DNA from: Novosphingobium sp. CECT 9465
GTDB lineage: Bacteria; Pseudomonadota; Alphaproteobacteria; Sphingomonadales; Sphingomonadaceae
Length of the DNA: 64,000 nucleotides
Direction of reading: 5' to 3'
NCBI RefSeq assembly: GCF_920987055.1
Contig: NZ_CAKLBX010000001.1
Location: 1,412,501-1,476,500, forward strand
The notes under the pieces are model-generated. The model was not told where the DNA came from. It did not search any database and saw nothing but the letters and a program-made list of their open reading frames with translations. Position 1 is the first letter of the stretch. Every line of letters starts with the position of its first letter. The translations under genes and the position numbers were made by a program. Below are positions 53,435 to 61,931 of this stretch, piece after piece.

Positions 53435-54373
53435 ATGACCAGCCCCATTGATCCCTCTGATGACAATCAGGAAGCCCAGCCAGGCTCGACCGCCTATCTC
53501 CTCCAGGAAATGCAGCTATACGGCTATCGGCCCTTCGAGGATGAACCCGATCAGCGGCCCTTGCCCGACGAGCGGCTTGCGGCCGGAGCCGTTGCCGACA
53601 TGTTCGATGGCATGGTCGCGGCGCTTGAGGACACCCGCATCCAGCCCGATCTCGAAGACCTGCTCTGGGGCATCGTAAACGTGTTCCACCGTGCCGGCGA
53701 GCGCATCGAACGCGAACTCGACGACAACGAACTGACGCAAAAGCGCCTACAGCGCGAGCAGGATGGCAGCGAGGTGAAGTCGGTCGAGCTCGAGCGACGG
53801 ATCGCCGAAGGCATCACGATGATCGAACGTCGCGACACCATGGAATTCTTCCGCGACGCTGCCGCCGAACAGTTTCGCACCCATCTGCGCAAGCCCTGGC
53901 TGCCGCGCTCAGGTCCCATGGTCAACCGCAAGCAACTGACTGCCGCCGTGCTGGACAGCCGCAAGTTCGCAGATAAGCGCCGCTATCAGGACGCCCGGGT
54001 GCTCAATCCCGAGGGCGTGCGGATCGCTGTCACCGGCGGGGCGGATTTCAACAATCATGAGCGCATCTATGCGGTTCTCGACAAGGTGCGCGAGAACATC
54101 GCCGACATGATCCTGCTTCATGGCGGCACGGCGACCGGCGCCGAACGCATCGCTGCATGCTGGGCGCGCGACCGCAACGTCCCCCAGGTTGCCTTTCAGC
54201 CCGACTGGGAGCGCCACCGCAAGGCAGCACCCTTCAAGCGCAATGATGCCATGCTCGAGACGTGCCCACGCGGTGTGATCGTGTTCCCAGGCACCGGCAT
54301 TCAGGACAACCTTGCCGACAAGGCTCGCAAGATGGGCATCCGCGTGTGGGATTTCCGGGCACGGGGCGGCTGA
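53435..54373 (+). CDS. DUF2493 (SLOG-fold) protein
   Basis: 312 residues from ATG 53435. The C-terminal 120 residues are DUF2493: GVRIAVTGGADFNNHERIYAVLD, LLHGGTATGAERIAACWARDR, FQPDWERHRKAAPFKRNDAML. This is the Rossmann-like SLOG nucleotide-binding fold. The N-terminal 180 residues are charged and helical. SLOG proteins bind or hydrolyse nucleotide messengers; the exact role on ICEs is unknown. Confidence 0.9.
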   Translation: MTSPIDPSDDNQEAQPGSTAYLLQEMQLYGYRPFEDEPDQRPLPDERLAAGAVADMFDGMVAALEDTRIQPDLEDLLWGIVNVFHRAGERIERELDDNELTQKRLQREQDGSEVKSVELERRIAEGITMIERRDTMEFFRDAAAEQFRTHLRKPWLPRSGPMVNRKQLTAAVLDSRKFADKRRYQDARVLNPEGVRIAVTGGADFNNHERIYAVLDKVRENIADMILLHGGTATGAERIAACWARDRNVPQVAFQPDWERHRKAAPFKRNDAMLETCPRGVIVFPGTGIQDNLADKARKMGIRVWDFRARGG

Positions 54374-54511
54374 GGCCGCTTTGGCGCCAGTCGTCCAGCA
54401 CGTCTTCGCGGCGCCGCAGTTCAGGGCGTTGCAGGGCGCGCCGCTATACGGGCGAAGCTCTTTAGCGGCTTGCTGGTTCAAAAGGACCGAATGCGCCCGC
54501 CGCCGACTTCG

Positions 54512-55405
54512 CTAGCCCTCCTGCGGCAACGCGTCCGAAGACACTTGCTCGCCCTTGGCCACGAATCGAATCTTGCGCCACTGGTCGGGATCGCTGCAGT
54601 GCATCCGGTCGACCTCCGCATCGGGCAGGCCTGCAAGCTCGCCCATTCCTTCCGGAACACACACCAGGTCGAACGACCATTTGCCGGGGAAGGCATCATG
54701 GGTGTTCCCTTGCCAGTTCTGTGCGTTGTAGAGCGGCGTGATCAGATGCCAGAACCGGTAGCCCTCGGGCTTGAGCTGTTCGATCGCCCAGCCCGTATGT
54801 CCATCCGCCGCGAGAGAGGCGGCATGATTGTTCAACGTCTCGAGATAAACCACCGGTCGGCACTGCCTTATTGTCGCGATCGCGCCGCTGATGATCTCGC
54901 GTTCATGGCCCTCGACGTCGATCTTGAGGAAGTTGACTCGGGGCAACTCCAGCGCATCGACCGTCATGAGCGGACACAGCCGTTTGGGCAGGTCGCCCCC
55001 CGCATAGAAGCCCAGCGCGCCGAAATTGCCGGCCTGATCACTTTCGACATCGGGAAAAAGAGCGAAAGCGAGTTCTCGCCCGAGCGCGGCCTGATAAGTC
55101 CGCACGTTGAAGCAGTCGTTGGCAAGCAGGTTGGCGGACAGCAGGCGGTGGTTGATGCCGAGCGGCTCGAATGCATGGATACTGCCTGACGCGCCGACGA
55201 TGCGGGAAAGGGCAACCGTATGGGTGCCGATGTTGGCGCCAGCTTCGACAACCACATCGCCCGGGCGGAGCAACAACTTGTAGAGGTGGACCTCGCTTTC
55301 CGACCATTCGCCGTATGCGCGCATGCTGGCACCGATGGTGTCGTCCGCCTGGAGAGTGTGGAACAGGCCATGGCGACAGGCGACGGTTGATATTGGACTG
55401 GTCAC
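54512..55405 (-). CDS. FkbM family methyltransferase
   Basis: 297 residues. SAM-binding motif VVVEAGANIGTHTVALSRI near residue 50, then IHAFEPLGINHRLLSANL (acidic ribose contact) and NFLKIDVEGHEREIISGA, all FkbM hallmarks. It transfers methyl to oxygen of sugars or small molecules. On the opposite strand to its backbone neighbours and unrelated to transfer, so probably a cargo gene inserted in the backbone. Confidence 0.9.
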   Translation of the reverse strand: MTSPISTVACRHGLFHTLQADDTIGASMRAYGEWSESEVHLYKLLLRPGDVVVEAGANIGTHTVALSRIVGASGSIHAFEPLGINHRLLSANLLANDCFNVRTYQAALGRELAFALFPDVESDQAGNFGALGFYAGGDLPKRLCPLMTVDALELPRVNFLKIDVEGHEREIISGAIATIRQCRPVVYLETLNNHAASLAADGHTGWAIEQLKPEGYRFWHLITPLYNAQNWQGNTHDAFPGKWSFDLVCVPEGMGELAGLPDAEVDRMHCSDPDQWRKIRFVAKGEQVSSDALPQEG

Positions 55406-55905
55406 TGACAGATCCCGGTAATGATGGAGGAGATGCCCTTGGGGCCGTCAACGTCAGCGCGCCGGCCTGCCGCGTTGTTGCGCAGAATCGTCAGGACTGC
55501 GGGGCGTTGAAGCGGGAACCTGGCGGTCGTGCCCGAGCTCTTGCTCGCGCTCTCCGCCGGATCGTCCGCAGTCTCAGCCGCAATGCAAGCGAGCGATATC
55601 TGAGGGCTCTGCGCTTGCGCGGGGGTGAGGGCGATTCGGATTGCCGTGCCGAATGACCGCCGGGCGCTCTGGCAGCGACGTTGGCCTTGAAGGAACGGGC
55701 GAAGCAGGCGCCTTGGCTGCTTTGTCCTGCTTGAGTGCAGGACCACCCCTTGCTTGTCGCCTTCCTGCAGGGCGTGCCCGCCTAGTGCCGTCAACCCCAT
55801 ACGGGGTTCGCCCTCGCGCGGAGCGCTCGGTGACGACGGCGCGCCGCCCTTCCGAGTGGCGCCACCGGGGATGGTCCCCGCGCACCAGATCAGGAGTTTA
55901 CGACC
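55406..55905. other. 500-nt non-coding region with hairpins, before DUF736
   Basis: No supported gene. It holds hairpin GTCCTGC/GCAGGAC (55724-55743) and a nested structure: outer GCCGTC/GACGGC (55787-55792/55835-55840) around AACCCC/GGGGTT (55793-55798/55803-55808). It ends with AGGAG 10 nt before the ATG at 55906. Probably the promoter and leader of the DUF736 gene. Confidence 0.5.
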
Positions 55906-56226
55906 ATGGCCACCATCGCCAATCTCACCGTCAAGGCCGACGACAGCTTCGAAGGCACGCTCGCCACGCTGACCGTCTCGGCGCCGATTGCGATCATCCC
56001 CAATACACGCAAGTCGAAGGAGTCCGAACCCGACTACCGTATCATCAGCCGCAAGAACGGCTTCGACCTTGGCGGCGGCTGGAAGCGGTTTTCCCAGAAC
56101 ACGGGCGCCGAATACATCTCGGTCTCCCTGTCCGCACCGGAGTTCGGCACGATCTACGGCAACATCGCCAATGCGCCCGGCGATGATCCGTCGAAGAAGG
56201 TGATCATCTGGAATCCCCCGGCCTGA
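55906..56226 (+). CDS. DUF736 protein (copy 1)
   Basis: 106 residues. The opening IANLTVKADDSFEGTLATLTV, the central YRIISRKNGFDLGGGWKR and AEYISVSLSAPEFGTIYGNI are the DUF736 pattern, a small beta-rich family almost confined to alphaproteobacterial plasmids and ICEs. Function unknown. AGGAGTTTACGACC precedes the ATG. Confidence 0.9.
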   Translation: MATIANLTVKADDSFEGTLATLTVSAPIAIIPNTRKSKESEPDYRIISRKNGFDLGGGWKRFSQNTGAEYISVSLSAPEFGTIYGNIANAPGDDPSKKVIIWNPPA

Positions 56227-56232
56227 TCGGCA

Positions 56233-56264
56233 GGACCGGCTCCGCAAACCTGCGGAGCCGGTCC
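56233..56264. terminator. Bidirectional terminator hairpin
   Basis: A perfect 14-bp stem (GGACCGGCTCCGCA with its complement) and 4-nt loop lies between the DUF736 gene and the convergent periplasmic protein gene. Position between converging genes supports termination for both. Confidence 0.75.
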
Positions 56265-56284
56265 GAGCTAGCATGGCCCGCATC

Positions 56285-56650
56285 TCAGTTACCAACGAAG
56301 GACGGGGCACCGTTTGTGTACCGGATTGTCACGTAGGAATTGTCGCAGACGTTGATCCTGGACCACAGCCCCATGGTGCCGTCTGCAAACTTGATCCGGA
56401 TATCGAAGAGACAGACGTTTGCATCCCGGTCAAAACTGATATTCTGACGAGCGCCGGCTGGAAATGGCATGCGCTTCAGCTCCGGGTCGCGCTTTTGCAT
56501 TTGCCAGCGTGCCGAGGCCGCAGGCGCGACTTCGACGTCCGTGATCCGCTTGCCGGTCGCGTTGACCAAAACGAAGTCCCAATCCTCGCCAAAGGCCGGT
56601 GTCGCGGCTAGTAATGCGCCCACGCCTGCTGCGATCAAGATTTTGAGCAT
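56285..56650 (-). CDS. Secreted small protein of unknown function
   Basis: 121 residues from ATG 56650. Clear signal peptide (LKILIAAGVGALLAATPAFG, cleavage after AFG/A region). The mature part has two Cys (NVCLFDIRIKF, RINVCDNSY) that could form a disulfide and a beta-rich body (DWDFVLVNATGKRITDVEV). Convergent to DUF736 and on its own. Periplasmic role unknown. Confidence 0.75.
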   Translation of the reverse strand: MLKILIAAGVGALLAATPAFGEDWDFVLVNATGKRITDVEVAPAASARWQMQKRDPELKRMPFPAGARQNISFDRDANVCLFDIRIKFADGTMGLWSRINVCDNSYVTIRYTNGAPSFVGN

Positions 56651-56708
56651 GATGTCTGGCCCCCCGGAATCACGGGGCGATTGGACCAGTGCCAATCCAT
56701 GCGGAAGG

Positions 56709-56741
56709 ACCCCACGGCGCGCCATTGGCGCGCCGTGGGGT
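56709..56741. terminator. 15-bp palindrome, probable hu terminator
   Basis: ACCCCACGGCGCGCC and its complement are separated by 3 nt (56709-56741). It lies beyond the end of the leftward hu gene and upstream of the next leftward gene, so it likely separates their transcripts. No T tract. Confidence 0.6.
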
Positions 56742-56896
56742 ATCTCAGGGCTCTGGATCTGAAAGCCTGCCTTCGCGGGATCGCGCTTTGCGATCAGCGG
56801 AGGGCTGGGAGCGCTCGATACAGATGGCTGCGGATCAGAACCAGGAGAGCGCTATCCGACAAGAGCTCGAACTCGTCTTGCCGCGCAGCCGGGCCG

Positions 56897-57172
56897 TTAG
56901 CCGTTCAGCTTGTCCTTGACCGCCTTGGCGGGCGCGAAGGTCAGCTTGTTGGACGCGGCAATCGTCATGGCAGCACCCGTCGCGGGATTGCGGCCCTCGC
57001 GCGCCGGGCTGTTCTTGACCTTGAATTTGCCGAAACCACTCAGCGACACTTCCTCGCCGCGGACTGCGGCCTCGACGATCCCGGCCAGGACACCATCGAC
57101 ATATTTGCGGGCATCGGCCTTGGTCAGCCCGTGCGCGGCAGCAAGATGATCGGCCAGGTCGCTGTTGTTCAT
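56897..57172 (-). CDS. HU family nucleoid protein
   Basis: 91 residues, standard HU length. NNSDLADHLAAAHGLTKADARKYVDG helices are followed by the beta-arm region GFGKFKVKNSPAREGRNPATG. ATG 57172 is preceded by AAAGGAGA and matches the family N-terminus; longer frames are non-coding. Element-encoded HU proteins help recombination and regulation. Confidence 0.93.
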   Translation of the reverse strand: MNNSDLADHLAAAHGLTKADARKYVDGVLAGIVEAAVRGEEVSLSGFGKFKVKNSPAREGRNPATGAAMTIAASNKLTFAPAKAVKDKLNG

Positions 57173-57416
57173 TACTATTCTCCTTTGTGATTCACCTGCG
57201 GGCATAGCCGCGCCGTGCCGGGCAGCCAACAGCGGGTGTAGATCGTCCAGGATTGGCCGGTAAGAGGAAGAGGCGGAGCGACAGGGGGCCAACCTGTCCT
57301 TGCGCAGACCATCCCGGCTCGTCTGGGGTGCAGTCCCTGGGCGCGAAGCCTGACCTCCTTCAATCAACCCGTGAAGGGTCCGCTACGCATGCGCGTGCGG
57401 TCGCGCCTGAGGCGCG

Positions 57417-57659
57417 ATGATTGCGGTCCGGCTCCGGCCGGCGGGGCACCTGCCGAGCGGGGATGGTCTCCGCTGGCGGACAGGAGCCTTCGATATGCCG
57501 CTTGCCACCGCCCAGTCGCTTGCCTGGAACCTCTCCCGCACACTGATGACCGTGATTGCCCTTATTCGTACCGAACATGGCTATTACGCCCTGCCGGCCA
57601 GCGAATTTGAAGGCGACGCCACGATGGTCGTCCGCGAATACGACCCCTTCGAACGATGA
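57417..57659 (+). CDS. Short hypothetical protein
   Basis: 80 residues from ATG 57417, or 54 from ATG 57495; ribosome sites do not decide. The C-terminal part (MTVIALIRTEHGYYALPASEFEGDATMVVREYDPF) is protein-like with balanced composition. No family recognised. Confidence 0.45.
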   Translation: MIAVRLRPAGHLPSGDGLRWRTGAFDMPLATAQSLAWNLSRTLMTVIALIRTEHGYYALPASEFEGDATMVVREYDPFER

Positions 57660-57795
57660 AGGGGAGCATCCTTCCCGCCAGCCCAAACAACCGTGGTGTC
57701 GTTGGACATGCCTTGCTAGACTGCCCGCGCAGAGTGCGCTGTGGAGGTGGTGGCGGGCGCGTCCGACGATCATTCGTCATGCCCAAGGACGCGAT

Positions 57796-58194
57796 ATGAC
57801 CATCGTTCTCGGCCTTCTGGCCGCCCTCTCGCTCGTTCGCTTCATCTTCTCTCTGACGGCGGTTGCCTTGCCCGTCTCGGTTGCGCTCAGCTTCGGCTTC
57901 GCTCTCCGCTCGCAGGGCGTCGGCAGCTGGCTGTCGCTGTTTGCAGCCGTGGGTCTGGGCTTCGGTGTCTTGGCGGTCGGTTCTGCAGCATACCGACGAT
58001 GCCGGGCGCCTCTGGGTCGCCTATTGCTTGGTTTCCTGTTTGTTTTGCCTGCTGGGACTGCTGGCTTTGTGGCGGGCCGCGCGTTTGGCGGGCGCCTCCT
58101 GGAAAGCGGTCTGGCCATAGGTCTGGTCGCCATTTTGTGTGCTGCCATTTCGGCACAATCGGCGCTCGAAGGACTGCGCGGCGAACACGGATGA
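57796..58194 (+). CDS. Polytopic small membrane protein
   Basis: 132 residues from ATG 57796 with about four membrane helices (LGLLAALSLVRFIFSLTAVAL, WLSLFAAVGLGFGVLAVGSA, LLLGFLFVLPAGTAGFVAG, GLAIGLVAILCAAISAQ). No family recognised. It stands between hu and the second DUF736 gene. Confidence 0.65.
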   Translation: MTIVLGLLAALSLVRFIFSLTAVALPVSVALSFGFALRSQGVGSWLSLFAAVGLGFGVLAVGSAAYRRCRAPLGRLLLGFLFVLPAGTAGFVAGRAFGGRLLESGLAIGLVAILCAAISAQSALEGLRGEHG

Positions 58195-58644
58195 GATGGG
58201 CTGGGGGTACTGTCCTCCCCAAGCTGTGGATCGCGGTTCTTGCCGCGGTGGTGCGCGTGGGGGAGTTTCTGCGAGGAGCTGAGCTCAGCTGGTTGAAAGA
58301 CCTGGGAAGGGCGTGAGTTTTTCTTAACCGCGATCGCCCTGTGACCGCTGCTGCCGATCTTGAGACGTAGTCGTCCTTCGGATCGGCCGGCGCCTCCGGC
58401 CTCGTCTCGATGCGCTTCCTATCGGCCAGGCGCGCTTTCAGCGCTCGCCCGCCGCCGCAACGGCGGTGCGCCCACTTTCTTCCCCGCGCCGTGTCGGCGC
58501 TCCTCGCGCACCAAGAAAGTGGGAGCTCTGCCGTCCTCCGCTTGATGCTGCGGGCCTGACGGCTGCGGCACCGGGCGCTGTCCGACCAATCAGGCGCATC
58601 GAGGCCGGAAGGTGCCGGCCCGACCAGATGGAAAGGACTTCAAC
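58195..58644. other. 450-nt spacer with inverted repeat
   Basis: No gene supported. It contains inverted repeat CCCACTTTCTT (58471-58481) / AAGAAAGTGGG (58513-58523) with a 31-nt GC-rich loop, similar in design to the repeat at 53246-53322. The last 20 nt carry a GAAAGGA ribosome site for the following gene. Confidence 0.55.
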
Positions 58645-58959
58645 ATGGCAAAGATCGGCAGCTTCAAGAAGGTCTCAGGCGAACTGCGAGGACAGATCAT
58701 GACACTCGGCCTCCAGGCCAAATCGATCCGCATCGTCGCTGACGACGCCGCATCGGGAAACGCCCCCACCCACAGGGTTCACCTTGGCGACATCGAGATT
58801 GGTGCAGCTTGGCAAAAGCACACCAATGACAACCGCCCCTATCTTTCGGTCAAGCTCGATGACCCCAGCTTCATCGCCCCGATTTTCGCCCAGCTCTTCG
58901 AAGGCGACGAAGGCGAATTCGACCTGGTGTGGAACCGGCAGTCCCGCCGCGGCGACTGA
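58645..58959 (+). CDS. DUF736 protein (copy 2)
   Basis: 104 residues: MAKIGSFKKVSGELRGQIMTL, then HRVHLGDIEIGAAWQK and RPYLSVKLDDPSFIAPIFAQL, the canonical DUF736 layout. ATG 58645 with GGAAAGGA 10 nt upstream. It precedes the transfer-control cassette. Function unknown. Confidence 0.92.
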   Translation: MAKIGSFKKVSGELRGQIMTLGLQAKSIRIVADDAASGNAPTHRVHLGDIEIGAAWQKHTNDNRPYLSVKLDDPSFIAPIFAQLFEGDEGEFDLVWNRQSRRGD

Positions 58960-59054
58960 TCGAACCGCTCATCCACCGCCTGGGCGCGCACCGGGCGGTG
59001 GAATCCCTACTATACTAGGTGGAGCTATGCTAAGGACAGGCCGACGACACCCCG

Positions 59055-59267
59055 ATGACGCTTCGGGGTATCGTTGCCGGGAATTTGCGCAAATTGCGAT
59101 TGGCCAAAGGGCTGTCGCAAGAGGAAGTCGCGCATCTTGCCGGTCTCGACCGCAACTATGTGGGCAACCTGGAGCGTGAGCAGAATTCGCCAACAGTCGA
59201 TACTCTTGAGCGTATTGCCGAGGTGCTTGGCGTCGCAGCGGTCGAGTTCTTTCGCGAATCGCGCTGA
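59055..59267 (+). CDS. qseC: XRE-family regulator, QseC-like
   Basis: 70 residues that are almost only an HTH_3 domain (LRKLRLAKGLSQEEVAHLAGLDRNYVGNLEREQNSPTVDTL). In the ICEMlSymR7A family the equivalent QseC represses the antiactivator gene qseM and itself. Position directly before a small DUF2285 gene supports this. Upstream, CTATACTAGG and CTATGCTAAG (59010-59034, 15-nt period) may be its operator or -10 sequence. The symbol is by analogy. Confidence 0.8.
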   Translation: MTLRGIVAGNLRKLRLAKGLSQEEVAHLAGLDRNYVGNLEREQNSPTVDTLERIAEVLGVAAVEFFRESR

Positions 59268-59459
59268 CCTAGCACAACCGCTGCGGCACAAGTCGGGCTG
59301 CGCACCTGGCTCGGCAGACACTTTCCACCGATCGGGTCCCACGCTCCGTGTGATTCTGCGCCCAAATGGCAGTATATCGGTCAGGGGACTCATGTGTGGG
59401 CCGGGGGGAGCACGCGGATTTCAGACTGACCTTGTGCAGCGCGAACGGGAGCTGCGCGC

Positions 59460-59786
59460 ATGACGAATACACGATTTGAGGATGCAGCGCCGATGGGCAA
59501 CGAACTTATGCCCTACGACCTTGCTCATCTCGAGACCTATCTGCGTCTGCTCGATGCCGCAGGCGATGCGACTGCTTCCTGGGAAGAAGTGGTCGCAGTC
59601 CTGTTCGGTCTCGACGCAGCCCTGGAGCCTGAACGGGCCCGGCGTGTCCATGACAGCCATCTAGCGCGCGCGCGGTGGATGTCGTCCGAGGGATACCGGC
59701 AACTGGCCGCTCTGCAGCAGTCACCCCCCAGAACTGCAATGAAAGCGAAAGGTCCCGCTGACCGAAATCCTGTCGGTCGAGAGTAA
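59460..59786 (+). CDS. qseM: Single-domain DUF2285 protein, QseM-like antiactivator
   Basis: 108 residues. YDLAHLETYLRLLDAAGDATASWEEVVAVLFGLD...RARRVHDSHLARARWMSSEGYRQL has the DUF2285 fold seen also at the C-terminus of the next gene. In ICEMlSymR7A the single-domain protein QseM binds and blocks FseA (and TraR). Its position between an XRE gene and the fseA-like frames matches. No traR/traI is seen in this window, so the quorum-sensing input is not shown. Confidence 0.78.
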   Translation: MTNTRFEDAAPMGNELMPYDLAHLETYLRLLDAAGDATASWEEVVAVLFGLDAALEPERARRVHDSHLARARWMSSEGYRQLAALQQSPPRTAMKAKGPADRNPVGRE

Positions 59787-59851
59787 CTCGAAGCCCCCGG
59801 ATTTGTCGGATAGTTCCAGCAGCCTTCAAAAGATCAGGTGAGGGGAGGCTT

Positions 59852-60626
59852 ATGTCGCCAGTTTCGGACTGGCGCGAGGAAAATCCTTCGCGCCCTCGGG
59901 ATGCGTTTGACCTCAGCGGAATTGCCTTCGAGTTCCTGCGAAGGAACCCTGATTATCAACGCGACTTCGCACTGGCCCAGGGCAATCCTGGAGTATCTCA
60001 AACAGAGGAGGACGCCCGCACCGCTTCGCGGTGGGGGCTGCGATTTCCTGGCCGACCCGGCCCATCCTGTTTCGGACGGACAGCAGCTCTGGCGGGCTGA
60101 CGTTCTGCAGTTCACCATCCTGGTCGGCCCTCCGCCCAACGGGTTCGAACACCATGATGCGATCATTGCCGACCGCCTTGGCAACATTGTCAGCCGCGAG
60201 GAGGGGGCCGACGGACTGCACGTGACCATCGGGCGCGGCTTGGGGCGTGCGCACTTGCGGTTCGAGCCGACGGTCGATGCCTGGGGCTGTGTCATGCTGG
60301 CCCCCGAGCAGGGGCTGCGCGTGCGGTTGAACGCCGCAAGCTGGTTTCTGCGCAGTCTCAGGGGAGAAACCACGCCTTCCCCGGAAGCTGAATATCTGTC
60401 GGACCGCCGCCGCACGCGTCTTCTCCTCCTCCTCAACCTTTTCGATGCCCGGCGCGCAGGCGCTTCCCTGCGCCAACTGGGCGCGCGCTTTATCGACCGC
60501 GACATCGCCAGCTTTTCTGCCGCAGCCTGGTCCGATGCCTCCGAACGCAAGCAGCTGCGTCGCCTCCTCGCCACAGCCGACCAACTGGTCACCTGCGCCT
60601 ACCGCCGCTTGCTGCGCGGCGAGTAG
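59852..60626 (+). CDS. fseA: FseA-like excision activator, +1 frameshifted DUF6499-DUF2285
   Basis: The first frame (59852-60100) encodes the DUF6499-type N-terminus (SDWREE...AFEFLRRNPDYQRDF...ASRWGLRF). The DUF2285 part continues in the +1 frame to 60626 (FLADPAHPVSDGQQLWRADVL...LLLLNLFDARRAGASLRQLGARFI). The frames meet at CGA-TTT-CCT-GG: slipping tRNA-Phe from UUU to UUC gives RF-LADP and a 257-residue protein. This is the mechanism reported for FseA of ICEMlSymR7A, which activates the excisionase gene rdfS. A sequencing indel would look identical, but conservation of the slip motif argues for programmed frameshifting. Confidence 0.85.
60041..60050 (+). promoter_or_regulatory. Predicted +1 ribosomal frameshift site
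   Basis: CGATTTCCTG: zero-frame Phe codon UUU (60044-60046) can re-pair one base downstream on UUC (60045-60047), after which CTG (60048-60050) starts the DUF2285 frame. The zero frame otherwise ends at 60100. Confidence 0.75.
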
Positions 60627-60654
60627 GGACATTCGCGCGAATTTTGTCTGTCCC
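60626..60654. promoter_or_regulatory. Nested palindrome upstream of rdfS-like gene
   Basis: Perfect 12-bp palindrome ATTCGCGCGAAT (60631-60642), flanked by GGGACA (60626-60631) and TGTCCC (60649-60654). It sits at the end of the fseA frame and about 90 nt before the excisionase-like gene; a candidate site for FseA or an autoregulator. Inference only. Confidence 0.4.
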
Positions 60655-60740
60655 TCCACGGGCGGCGTCCGGCCCGTCAAGCCTGTCCTCTCCATCGCTG
60701 GGGCGCGCCGACGCCCCCGGCACTGACCAGGAGGACGCCC

Positions 60741-61040
60741 GTGACCGAACCGCAATCATCTCCGCCGCCCCGTTATCTCGCGCAGCCCGACCCGGACGCG
60801 GTCGTGCGGCCGCGCTATCTGCGCACGCCCGAAGCGGCGACATTGCTAGGCCTCTCGCCGCGCACGCTTGAAAAGCACCGCTGTTACGGGACTGGGCCTG
60901 TCTATCGCCAGCTTGGCGGACGTATCGTTTATGCCATTCCCGACCTGGAGGCCTGGGCTTCGCTCGGGACCCGTAGGTCTACCTCCGATCCCGGTGAAGG
61001 AACCGTCCATCCCGCCAAGCGGCTAGCGCCGGGCGTCTGA
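60741..61040 (+). CDS. rdfS: HTH excisionase-like protein, RdfS-like
   Basis: 99 residues. The central AlpA/MerR-like HTH (LRTPEAATLLGLSPRTLEKHRCYGTGPVYRQLGGRIVYAIPDLEAW) is typical of recombination directionality factors. Following the fseA-like gene, it matches the rdfS position, the excisionase whose transcription FseA drives. GTG start. It would work with the integrase at 5089 across the element. Confidence 0.82.
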   Translation: MTEPQSSPPPRYLAQPDPDAVVRPRYLRTPEAATLLGLSPRTLEKHRCYGTGPVYRQLGGRIVYAIPDLEAWASLGTRRSTSDPGEGTVHPAKRLAPGV

Positions 61041-61043
61041 GCC

Positions 61044-61928
61044 ATGCCCGCCCGTGCAATCCAACGCTCCGCCGAGGGCGCCCAACTCGAACTCTTTCGC
61101 TCGATACCAGGTGACCTGTCGCCGCGCGATGCCCAGGATCTTATGTCCTGGCCGTTCTTCAGCCTCGCCAAGCGAAAGCGCGTCACGCCCATCGATTTCA
61201 GCATGGGCGAGACCCGGATCTCGGTCGAGGCCGTGCCCGAGCATGGCATGGCGACCATCTGGGACGCTGACGTGTTGATCTGGGCGGCCAGCCAGATCGT
61301 CGAGGCCAGGGATGCAGGGCGTCCGACCTCGCGGCTCATGGCAACCACGCCCCATGAAATCCTTGCCTTCACCAGCCGGGGAACAGGGCGAGATCACTAT
61401 GACCGGCTGAAGGCTGCGCTTGACCGGCTTCAGTCGACAACCGTGGCCACGTCCATCCGGCAGGAACACCAGCGGCGGCGGCATCGCTTCTCCTGGATCA
61501 ACGAATGGCGTGAACTGACCGACGAGCGCGGCCGCGCGGCCGGGATCGAGCTCATCCTGCCCGACTGGTTCTATGCCGGCGTCGTCAACCGTTCCCTCGT
61601 TCTCACGATCGACCGCGCCTATTTCCAGCTGACCGGCGGTCTCGAGCGCTGGCTTTACCGTCTCGTGCGCAAGCATGGCGGACACCAGGCCGGCGGCTGG
61701 AGCTTCGATTTCGCCCACCTCCATCTCAAATCCGGAGCGCTCTCGCCGCTCAAGCAGTTCGCATTCGATGTCCGGTCGATCGTTCACCGGCAGGCGCTCC
61801 CCGGATACCGGCTCGCCATCGAACATGCCTTCGGCCGTGAGCGACTGCTCTTCGTTGCCGAGCCCGTCGACCCGTTTGACCGGGCCATGCGGCGGCTTAA
61901 GCTCAAGCCTGTGGATAAGCTGCCATGA
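61044..61928 (+). CDS. repA: Replication initiator protein A (RepA, RPA family)
   Basis: 294 residues. PFFSLAKRKRVTPIDFSMG, IWDADVLIWAASQIVEA, LILPDWFYAGVVN and LTGGLERWLYRLVRKHGG are the RPA-family landmarks: two winged helices of plasmid initiators. Starts 3 nt after the rdfS-like stop. An initiator in an ICE suggests that the excised circle can replicate. Iteron-like repeats follow directly. Confidence 0.9.
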   Translation: MPARAIQRSAEGAQLELFRSIPGDLSPRDAQDLMSWPFFSLAKRKRVTPIDFSMGETRISVEAVPEHGMATIWDADVLIWAASQIVEARDAGRPTSRLMATTPHEILAFTSRGTGRDHYDRLKAALDRLQSTTVATSIRQEHQRRRHRFSWINEWRELTDERGRAAGIELILPDWFYAGVVNRSLVLTIDRAYFQLTGGLERWLYRLVRKHGGHQAGGWSFDFAHLHLKSGALSPLKQFAFDVRSIVHRQALPGYRLAIEHAFGRERLLFVAEPVDPFDRAMRRLKLKPVDKLP

Positions 61929-61931
61929 CGT

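Noticed and set aside
59838..60626. fseA second half as a separate gene starting at 59838
   Set aside because: The start would precede and overlap the DUF6499 frame out of phase; the first 70 codons in that frame have no family character, while the +1 slip gives a continuous two-domain protein.
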